Assembly: GCA_028875955.1 (NCBI GenBank)
Contig: JAGWTX010000213.1
Span: 1-5,058, forward strand
Origin: Bacteroidota bacterium
GTDB taxonomy: Bacteria > Bacteroidota > Bacteroidia > Chitinophagales > Chitinophagaceae
DNA length: 5,058 nt
Direction: 5' to 3'
In this document: piece after piece, positions 1-5,058 of the stretch
Numbering within the stretch: position 1 is the stretch's first letter
Layout of the letters: every line of letters starts with the position of its first letter
Program-made: the position numbers and the translations under genes
Notes under the pieces: model-generated
The model's database searches: none
The model's input: the letters and a program-made list of their open reading frames with translations, nothing else
Told to the model about the DNA's origin: nothing

Positions 1-1008
1 GATGGCGTGGCTTTGTGGCCAACCAGGGAAAGCAAACTGAATGTGGTGGATGCCACTCCTGCCAAAAGGGATTTGTTGCAGCCTTTTTTTGCAGCTTTGC
101 GGGAAAACCATATTAATGCCGGGGCCTATTTTTCGCTGCTCGACTGGAGCTATCCCGATTATCCCGGATTTCTCAAAGACAGCAGCCGCTACAAAATCAA
201 AGAGGATCCCGCCCGATGGAAAAGGTTTCAGCATTTTCTTAATGGACAACTGGCCGAAATCTCCAACCGCTATAATCCTGACCTGGTCTGGTTTGATGGC
301 GACTGGGAGCATGAAGCAGCCGATTGGGATGCAGCCGGTATCCGGGCAAGGCTCCTGGAGCATAACCCGAACCTCATCATCAATGGCCGGTTGAGAGGCT
401 ATGGCGATTATGATACTCCCGAACAGAATTTCCCGGTTACCAGACCCTCATTCAACTGGTGGGAACTTTGTATGACCACCAATAATAACTGGGGCTACCA
501 GCCAAAAGATACTGCATGGAAAACACCCTATGAAATCATCTCCATCTTTGTTGATGCCGTGGCCAATGGCGGGAATCTCTTACTCGATATCGGCCCGAAA
601 CCCGATGGGACCATTCCAAAGGAACAGGTACATATCCTGACTGAACTGGGTAAATGGAATGACCGGAATGGAGAAGCTATATTCGGAAAATTGGGAGGAA
701 TTGAACCCGGACATTTTTACGGACCCACTACCTTGTCCAAAGATTCCACTACCCTCTATTTGTTTCTGCAGGGAAAATCCAGCGGACAGCTGATGATCAA
801 GGGTCTTGATACCAGAATAAAGAGCATCCAGGTATTGGGCAACGGCTCCTATTTGTCGCATAAGATCGTAGGTAAGATTTCCTGGAGCAAAGTTCCCGGA
901 CTGGTTTTTATTGATGTACCTGAAAAAGTATTGGATCCCTATATCACCGTATTGAAAGTGCAACTGGAAAAACCCATTCGTTTGTACGGCGGCAAAGGGG
1001 GACTCTAA
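1..1008 (+). CDS. alpha-L-fucosidase, GH29 family (5' partial)
   Basis: This is a retaining exo-glycosidase that removes alpha-L-fucose from glycan ends, probably periplasmic or surface-exposed. The reading frame is already open at base 1 and begins D-G-V-A-L-W, which matches the conserved HHDG(F/V)ALW segment of GH29, so the true start lies upstream and roughly 100 N-terminal residues, including any signal peptide, are missing. Numbering from base 1, VVDATPAKRDL (15-25) is a family hallmark. VWFDGDWE (96-103) carries the expected nucleophile Asp99 (bases 295-297). GDYDTPEQ (135-142), WWELCMTTNNNWGY (153-166) and NGGNLLLDIGPKPDGT (190-205) follow in the usual order. Residues from about 235 to the end form the small C-terminal beta domain (HFYGPTTLSKD onward). 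The acid/base residue is not assigned here; the Glu of WWELC is one candidate. No frameshift or internal stop is seen. The frame ends in TAA three bases from the end of the convergent small gene. The family call is firm; the natural substrate linkage is unknown. Confidence 0.95.
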   Translation, partial: DGVALWPTRESKLNVVDATPAKRDLLQPFFAALRENHINAGAYFSLLDWSYPDYPGFLKDSSRYKIKEDPARWKRFQHFLNGQLAEISNRYNPDLVWFDGDWEHEAADWDAAGIRARLLEHNPNLIINGRLRGYGDYDTPEQNFPVTRPSFNWWELCMTTNNNWGYQPKDTAWKTPYEIISIFVDAVANGGNLLLDIGPKPDGTIPKEQVHILTELGKWNDRNGEAIFGKLGGIEPGHFYGPTTLSKDSTTLYLFLQGKSSGQLMIKGLDTRIKSIQVLGNGSYLSHKIVGKISWSKVPGLVFIDVPEKVLDPYITVLKVQLEKPIRLYGGKGGL

Positions 1009-1011
1009 GGG

Positions 1012-1182
1012 TCAGGTCCGGTCTCTGTCTCTTTCCTGGTCGTTTTTTATTTCATCGATCAGGTCCTGCGAATCCGGATTCAGGGATTGCCTGTCCCGGT
1101 TATTTTTCCGGATCAGGAACCAGATGAGCAGGATAGCAATCAAGCCCGTTATCACGAATATGAGTATCGTATTTTTTTCCAT
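1012..1182 (-). CDS. small single-pass membrane protein, 56 aa
   Basis: The product's function is not recognised. Read on the minus strand, ATG (1182-1180) opens a 56-residue frame ending in TGA (1014-1012). It starts MEKNTILIFVITGLIAILLI; residues 5-24 form one uninterrupted hydrophobic helix, ending at a positive stop-transfer cluster (IRKNNRDR, 24-31). The tail is hydrophilic and highly charged (about 32-56, ending KNDQERDRDRT), and the positive side suggests a cytoplasmic C-terminus. This short-TM plus charged-tail layout is common among uncharacterised Bacteroidota small proteins. Coding is supported by the clean TM-then-charged pattern and by how tightly the frame fits between its neighbours: 3 bases from the fucosidase stop and 109 bases from the divergent gene. 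There is no Shine-Dalgarno sequence; the upstream stretch is A/T-rich (TTTTGAAATAT). A minus-strand -7-like box lies 22 bases upstream. It could be a membrane anchor or small regulator; nothing in the sequence ties it to sugar metabolism. Confidence 0.7.
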   Translation of the reverse strand: MEKNTILIFVITGLIAILLIWFLIRKNNRDRQSLNPDSQDLIDEIKNDQERDRDRT

Positions 1183-1291
1183 ATATTTCAAAAGCTTGCT
1201 TACCTAAAGTTACACAGCTTACAGAACATAGATTATTAAGTTTCTGGTTGCTGATCTTTGATTGTTTTAACCATATTGTAAATTCAGTCAT
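1183..1291. promoter_or_regulatory. divergent intergenic region with weak promoter-like boxes
   Basis: These 109 bases separate two divergently transcribed genes and should hold both of their promoters. On the minus strand, bases 1212-1205 read TAACTTTA, matching 7 of 8 positions of the Bacteroidota -7 element TAnnTTTG, 22 bases from the ATG of the small membrane protein. On the plus strand, 1253-1260 reads GATCTTTG (one mismatch to the same consensus), 31 bases before the ATG at 1292. Neither has a convincing -33 TTTG at the usual distance of about 19 bases, so these are candidates only. No operator palindrome like the one at 3581-3594 is present here. Confidence 0.3.
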
Positions 1292-3517
1292 ATGCATTTT
1301 CGGTTCCTGTTTCTTTTTCTGACAGCATTCCTGCCGGTTTATATGCATGCACAAAAGCTGCCGGTTTGGGGAAATACAAATACAGTCCAGCCTGAAACAG
1401 ATTGGTTGCTGCATACTTCGGAACAAAAGGCGGGAATCTATCAATCGGCTGATGGTAAGGATATCATCTTATCCAACGGTTTGTTGAAAAGGGTTTTCCG
1501 GATCTCACCCAATCTGGCCTGCATCGATTTTCAGAACCTGATCACCGGCCAACAATTGCTGCGCGCCGTAAAACCAGAAGCACGTGTAACGATTGATGGG
1601 AAAGACTGGCAGATAGGTGGTTTATACGGACAAAAAGAACAGGCATACCTGAAATACGAATGGATAGATGGACTGCACGCACAGGATGCCGATTTTCAAT
1701 ATGCAGGATATGGCATCGAAACCTTATCACAACCAGTTCATGGCGAACCCCGGACCTGGACATTGAATAAAAAACAACCTTCCGGCAAACAGATCAACTT
1801 TCTGTTTCGTTCGAAACAGACGGCTTTGCAGGGAATCGAGATTACCATACAATATGCATTGTACGACGGTCTGCCCCTGCTTGTAAAAAGTCTGCAGATC
1901 GAAAACAAAGGCACCCATACCATCCAATTGAATCGTGTGGTGAGTGAGATACTCGCAGCCGTGGAAGAAGAAAGTGCCGTAGTAGGGGCTTCGGATAAGG
2001 AGGAAAGGAAAGACCCGACGAAACCTGCCGCAGGTATGCAGGTACCCCAGGGGCTTTATATAGAAACCAACTATGCATTTAACAATGCCATGCGCTATCC
2101 GTTGAGCGATCAGACCACGCATTGGAAAACGGATAGCAGTTATACCTCACAGGTAAATTATGATTATAAAACACCCTGCCTGCTGGAAATTTATCCTGTT
2201 CAGGGCCCCGGAATACAATTGAAACCCGGTGAAAAGTTTCAATCCGTCCGTTCACATGAATTACTCATGGATAGTTACGACAGGGAACGGAGAGGTCTGG
2301 CCATCCGGAAAATGTACCGGACCATTGCACCCTGGGTTACCGCCAACCCCATTTTTATGCACCTGGTAAGCAAGAGTGACGAAGAAGTACGCAATGCTAT
2401 CGACCAATGCGTAGCTACGGGATATGAAGCCGTAATTCTCAGTTTTGGCAGTCATATCAATATGGAAGACAGTTCTGAGCAGAACCTGAAACGATGGAAG
2501 ATGCTTGCAGAATATGCACACCGGAAAGGAATTTTAATCGGGGGCTATTCCCTTTTCAGCAGCAGGCGGATCAGTGATTCGGATGATGTGATCAGTCCGG
2601 TCACCGGTAAACCCGGCGGTGCATTTTTTGGAAATGCGCCCTGTTTTGGCAGTCGCTGGGGATTGGGCTATCGCGATAAGATCAAACTGTTTTTTACCCG
2701 TACCGGATTTGATATCTGGGAAAATGATGGTCCCTATCCGGGGGATGTCTGTGCATCAACCACCCATCCGGGACATAAGGGTCTGGAGGACAGCCAGTGG
2801 AAACAAATGGAAATTCAAAAAGAACTGTATCACTGGCTCAATGCAAGAGGAGTTTATATCAATGCGCCGGACTGGTATTTCCTGGATGGCACGAATAAAA
2901 CAGGTATCGGTTATCGGGAAGTGAATTTTTCACTGCCCAGGGAAGACCAGAAAATCCTCAACCGGCAGAATATTTATGATGGTACCTGGAATATGGCACC
3001 TTCGATGGGCTGGGGGTTTGTACCCCTGACCCGTTACCAGGGAGGCGGACCGGAAGCGATCCTCGAACCGCTCAAAGAACATATAGCCGATTACAGGCAA
3101 TTGATGATGCAATATTATGGTGCAGGTGTTCAGGCTTGTTATCGTGGTCCGCGTTTATATGATTCAGAACCCACGAGGGCAATGGTAGCTGAAGTGATCA
3201 GCTGGTACAAAAAGTATCGGGAGATTCTCAACAGCGATATCATCCATCTGAGAAGAGCCGATGGCAGGGATTGGGATGGCATACTGCATGTGAATCCCGA
3301 TCTGCCGGTAAAAGGATTGGCCATGCTGTACAATCCCCTGGATAAGCCCATTACCCGAAACATCCGCTTACCCCTGTACTATACCGGACTTTCCCAACAG
3401 GTAACCATTAGCGAAAAAGGGGTTCATCCGGTTTTAAAAAAATTGGATAGGGATCATTCGGTTCAGTTTACCCTGACCATCCCGGCAGCATCGTATACCT
3501 GGCTGGAGTTACGCTAA
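1292..3517 (+). CDS. exported clan GH-D-like (GH36-like) glycoside hydrolase, 741 aa
   Basis: This is probably an exported glycosidase of the alpha-galactosidase-like superfamily; its substrate is unknown. The ATG at 1292 gives a good signal peptide: hydrophobic residues 4-16, then MHA-QK with likely cleavage after Ala20. Residues ~55-330 are beta-rich (for example SNGLLKRVFR, GIEITIQYALYDGLPLLVKSLQIENKG), like the N-terminal super-sandwich of GH36. Residues ~350-620 look like a TIM barrel. GFDIWENDGPYPGD (472-485) can be laid over the GH27/GH36 strand-4 motif FDxxKxD, putting Asp479 at the nucleophile position, but with Glu477 replacing the usual Lys. NAPDWYFLDG (524-533) supplies Asp527 and Asp532 as possible acid/base residues. 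Residues ~655-741 form a C-terminal beta domain ending in TAA. The gene stands alone between a divergent small gene and a 294-base gap. There is no Shine-Dalgarno sequence. The glycosidase-like fold is fairly secure from motif layout. The exact family and substrate are not; loss of the Lys could mean a new specificity or a different reaction. Confidence 0.72.
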   Translation: MHFRFLFLFLTAFLPVYMHAQKLPVWGNTNTVQPETDWLLHTSEQKAGIYQSADGKDIILSNGLLKRVFRISPNLACIDFQNLITGQQLLRAVKPEARVTIDGKDWQIGGLYGQKEQAYLKYEWIDGLHAQDADFQYAGYGIETLSQPVHGEPRTWTLNKKQPSGKQINFLFRSKQTALQGIEITIQYALYDGLPLLVKSLQIENKGTHTIQLNRVVSEILAAVEEESAVVGASDKEERKDPTKPAAGMQVPQGLYIETNYAFNNAMRYPLSDQTTHWKTDSSYTSQVNYDYKTPCLLEIYPVQGPGIQLKPGEKFQSVRSHELLMDSYDRERRGLAIRKMYRTIAPWVTANPIFMHLVSKSDEEVRNAIDQCVATGYEAVILSFGSHINMEDSSEQNLKRWKMLAEYAHRKGILIGGYSLFSSRRISDSDDVISPVTGKPGGAFFGNAPCFGSRWGLGYRDKIKLFFTRTGFDIWENDGPYPGDVCASTTHPGHKGLEDSQWKQMEIQKELYHWLNARGVYINAPDWYFLDGTNKTGIGYREVNFSLPREDQKILNRQNIYDGTWNMAPSMGWGFVPLTRYQGGGPEAILEPLKEHIADYRQLMMQYYGAGVQACYRGPRLYDSEPTRAMVAEVISWYKKYREILNSDIIHLRRADGRDWDGILHVNPDLPVKGLAMLYNPLDKPITRNIRLPLYYTGLSQQVTISEKGVHPVLKKLDRDHSVQFTLTIPAASYTWLELR

Positions 3518-3563
3518 AGCCTGCCAGAGACTTCGAAAACGTTGTCGCAAATAAGCGGAGAAT

Positions 3564-3583
3564 CGGACAAAAATCCGTTTTGT
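3564..3583 (+). terminator. weak intrinsic terminator-like hairpin
   Basis: CGGA (3564-3567) and TCCG (3574-3577) can pair around a CAAAAA loop, and the stem is followed directly by TTTT (3578-3581), 47 bases after the GH-D-like gene's stop. An alternative fold pairs ACAAAA (3567-3572) with TTTTGT (3578-3583). The 4-bp stem is short for a functional terminator, so this is only the best candidate in the interval. Confidence 0.25.
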
Positions 3584-3594
3584 AATCGGTTACA
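3581..3594 (+). promoter_or_regulatory. LacI-family-type operator (TGTAATCGGTTACA)
   Basis: This 14-base site is a near-palindrome: TGTAA and TTACA arms around a central CG, with six of seven base pairs symmetric. It fits every position of TGWNANCGNTNWCA, the general consensus bound by CcpA and resembling many LacI/GalR-family operators. Bacteroidota lack CcpA-type catabolite control, so a local sugar-responsive LacI-family repressor is the more likely partner (inference). The site is 217 bases upstream of the oxidoreductase start and 17 bases upstream of a -7-like box, so it would overlap the -33 region of that promoter, a natural repression position. No copy is seen in the 1183-1291 region or elsewhere in the window. 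The regulator gene is not in view. Confidence 0.55.
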
Positions 3595-3611
3595 TACTTC
3601 TGACAAAGCCT

Positions 3612-3619
3612 TATATTTA
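3612..3619 (+). promoter_or_regulatory. candidate Bacteroidota -7 element (TATATTTA)
   Basis: TATATTTA matches 7 of 8 positions of TAnnTTTG. The corresponding -33 region falls on the operator at 3581-3594 and has no clear TTTG. Competing one-mismatch boxes are TACTTCTG (3595-3602), TTGGTTTG (3640-3647) and TAGATTTC (3711-3718). The choice rests on position relative to the operator and is tentative. Confidence 0.25.
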
Positions 3620-3811
3620 GTTTACCGATCTGTATCGGGTTGGTTTGTCTTCGATTCGTGAACTGGATGAATGCTTCCGGACCTTGCCATATGCTTTCAG
3701 GAAAACCGAATAGATTTCAGTTTCCCTCCGGCAGGCGATCCCCTGGCCTCCCCTTAATTCCCGCTTCAAGGCAATCTTTATTCCCCTAATTCAAACGCTA
3801 ACAAACAACGT

Positions 3812-5058
3812 ATGAAAAAAACAAAGTCTGCCGACATCACCCGAAGAAAGTTTTTAGCTTCTTCGGCAAAAGCCACAGCGGCATCTGCCATTGTCATGAG
3901 CGGTTTCCCAACCATTGTTCCTGCCAGTGTATTTGGCAAGAATGCCCCCAGTAATAAAATCAATATCGGACAGATCGGTATCGGTCGTATTGCAAGAGGG
4001 CACGATCTTCCCATGACCATGATGAATGACCAAGCCCGGGTGATTGCTTTGGCGGATTTCGACGGTATCAGACAGGATTCCGGGAAAAAATACATCGAGG
4101 ATTTTTATGCCAAAAAAACGGGAAGCGCCAATTATGTGGACGTGATAAAATATGACAATTACCAGGACCTGATTGCCAATAAGGATATTGATGCGGTGAT
4201 TGTCAGTACACCGGATCACTGGCATGCACAGGTGGCCGTGGAAGCCGCAATGGCGGGCAAACATATTTATTGTCAGAAACCTACTTCACTAACCATAGAG
4301 GAAGGCAGACAGATGAGTGATGCGATCAGAAAATCAGGTGTCGTATTTCAATTGGGCAGTCAGCAACGATCCATCGATCCCTGGCCCCAATTCAAAAGGG
4401 CCTGTGAACTGGTGAGAAATGGTCGCATCGGCACGCTGAAAACGGTTCGCATAGGCTTACCCGGAGACCCATCCGGTGGTAATGCTACAGAAATGCCGAT
4501 ACCCGAAAGATTCAATTATGATGGCTGGCTGGGATCAACGCCTTATATCTATTATACCCATGACAGGGTGCATACATCCGCAGATGTGAATTCAAGGGGC
4601 GGATGGTTACGGCTCGAACAGTTTGGTGCAGGTATGATTACGGGTTGGGGTGTTCACCATATCGATATCGCACACTGGGGCATGAATACGGAGTATACGG
4701 GTCCAGTTGAAGCAGAAGCAACTTCGGTTACCTTCCCGACTACCGGTTTGTGGAATGTGCATGGTGATTTTGAAGTTCATATGAAGTATGCTTCCGGGGT
4801 TGAAATGGTCATCAATCCCGATTACCCCAATGGTGTGAAATTTGAAGGAACCAAGGGATGGGTATTCTGTACCCGAAGTGGGGGTGTTACCGCCAGTGAT
4901 CCCAAATCAAAAGGTGGCAAACAATTGGCCCTTAACGCCAGTGACCCCAAGATCCTCGAATCCGTGATCGGCCCCAATGATGTGCACTTGTATGAAAGCC
5001 CTGAACAGCACCGTAACTGGCTCGAATGTATCCAGAATAAAAAACCGAATATCAGCCC
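3812..5058 (+). CDS. Tat-exported Gfo/Idh/MocA-family oxidoreductase (3' partial)
   Basis: This is an NAD(P)-dependent sugar oxidoreductase-like protein, probably folded with its cofactor in the cytoplasm and exported through the Tat pathway. ATG 3812 is chosen because it places a clear twin-arginine signal (ITRRKFLASS, residues 9-18, Arg11-Arg12) at the N-terminus, followed by an Ala-rich hydrophobic stretch to about residue 40. The Rossmann domain follows: INIGQIGIGRIA (50-61) is the dinucleotide loop, with Ala where the third Gly often sits, and ALADFD (79-84) ends the second strand. TPDHWHA (133-139) and YCQKP (153-157) come next, the latter with the catalytic-type Lys156 and Gln in place of the commoner Glu of EKP. 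GWGVHHIDIAHWG (278-290) supplies the family's active-site histidines and Asp285. The frame is open through the last base (415 full codons); related proteins suggest only the last few dozen residues are missing. The substrate is unknown. GH109-like NAD-dependent glycosidase activity or 3-keto-sugar formation are possible alternatives within this superfamily. Confidence 0.92.
   Translation, partial: MKKTKSADITRRKFLASSAKATAASAIVMSGFPTIVPASVFGKNAPSNKINIGQIGIGRIARGHDLPMTMMNDQARVIALADFDGIRQDSGKKYIEDFYAKKTGSANYVDVIKYDNYQDLIANKDIDAVIVSTPDHWHAQVAVEAAMAGKHIYCQKPTSLTIEEGRQMSDAIRKSGVVFQLGSQQRSIDPWPQFKRACELVRNGRIGTLKTVRIGLPGDPSGGNATEMPIPERFNYDGWLGSTPYIYYTHDRVHTSADVNSRGGWLRLEQFGAGMITGWGVHHIDIAHWGMNTEYTGPVEAEATSVTFPTTGLWNVHGDFEVHMKYASGVEMVINPDYPNGVKFEGTKGWVFCTRSGGVTASDPKSKGGKQLALNASDPKILESVIGPNDVHLYESPEQHRNWLECIQNKKPNIS

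Larger units (their letters stand above)
3518..3811. other. 294-base intergenic region and probable long 5' leader
   Basis: No convincing gene is present. The first 100 bases hold the candidate terminator, the LacI-type operator and a -7-like box, listed separately. Further on, CCGAT (3625-3629) and ATCGG (3634-3638) can form a 5-bp hairpin with a CTGT loop. GGCAGG (3730-3735) can pair with CCT-GCC (3742-3748, one bulged G), giving a 6-bp stem 63 bases before the next start. The stretch 3721-3770 is markedly C/T-rich. The last bases before ATG 3812 (CTAACAAACAACGT) are A-rich with no Shine-Dalgarno sequence, as is usual in Bacteroidota. If transcription starts near 3626, the leader is about 185 bases long. 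No known riboswitch class is recognisable. Confidence 0.5.

Noticed and set aside
1013..1048. Possible terminator for the fucosidase (CAGG 1013-1016 with CCTG 1035-1038, then a T-run at 1043-1048)
   Set aside because: The stem is only 4 bp around an 18-base loop and the T-run is not adjacent; the T-run is coding sequence (Lys-rich codons) of the minus-strand gene.
1070..1081. Perfect 12-base palindrome GAATCCGGATTC
   Set aside because: It lies inside the small membrane gene, leaves no proper hairpin loop, has no following T-run and does not resemble a known operator; probably chance.
1100..1444. Minus-strand open frame of 114 codons overlapping the small membrane gene and the start of the GH-D-like gene
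   Set aside because: It runs antisense through the signal-peptide region of a clear gene and in a different frame through the better-supported 56-residue gene. Its product has no recognisable domain or TM/signal pattern.
1727..2122. Minus-strand open frame of 131 codons inside the GH-D-like gene
   Set aside because: It is fully antisense to a well-supported coding region, and its Cys/His/Phe-rich composition is that of a shadow frame.
3667..3789. 40-codon plus-strand frame in the intergenic region (ATG 3667, TAA 3787-3789)
   Set aside because: Pro/Ser/Arg-rich product with no TM, signal or domain and no ribosome-binding context; more likely leader sequence. An upstream regulatory ORF cannot be fully excluded.
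3854..4264. Minus-strand open frame of 136 codons inside the oxidoreductase gene
   Set aside because: It is antisense to the Rossmann domain, which carries unmistakable motifs; no independent coding evidence.
1..5058. CRISPR arrays, tRNA/rRNA genes, insertion sequences or att sites
   Set aside because: No repeated spacer pattern, tRNA-like cloverleaf, terminal inverted repeats or transposase-like coding sequence was seen on either strand.

Overview
The window looks like a carbohydrate-degradation neighbourhood of a member of the Bacteroidota. Four things point there. Exported glycosidases sit next to a Tat-exported Gfo/Idh/MocA oxidoreductase. None of the three visible start codons has a clear Shine-Dalgarno sequence; the leaders are A/T-rich instead. 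The signal peptide of the second enzyme ends in an 'AQ' junction. The few promoter-like elements resemble the Bacteroidota -7 consensus TAnnTTTG. A Chitinophagales/Sphingobacteriales-type organism would fit, but the sequence alone does not fix the genus.

Layout: (i) 1-1008 (+) is the 3' two thirds or more of a GH29 alpha-L-fucosidase, cut off at its 5' end by the window edge. (ii) 1012-1182 (-) is a 56-residue single-pass membrane protein, convergent with the fucosidase, with only 3 bases between the two stop codons. (iii) 1183-1291 is a short divergent intergenic region. (iv) 1292-3517 (+) is a complete 741-residue exported protein. Its architecture resembles clan GH-D (GH27/GH36-like) glycosidases, but the usual K-x-D nucleophile motif reads E-N-D. 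(v) 3518-3811 is a 294-base intergenic region with a 14-base LacI-family-type operator (3581-3594), weak promoter-like and terminator-like elements, and an apparently long leader. (vi) 3812-5058 (+) is a Tat-signal Gfo/Idh/MocA-family oxidoreductase that runs off the 3' end of the window.

Working model (inference): the fucosidase and the GH-D-like enzyme remove terminal sugars from a complex glycan outside the cytoplasm. The oxidoreductase may act on a released sugar or on the glycoside itself, using a tightly bound nicotinamide cofactor. The genes do not form one operon: the small minus-strand gene separates the first two, and the third has its own putative control region. The most noteworthy points are the operator, the non-canonical active-site motif of the 741-residue enzyme, and the small membrane protein, which is easy to miss.
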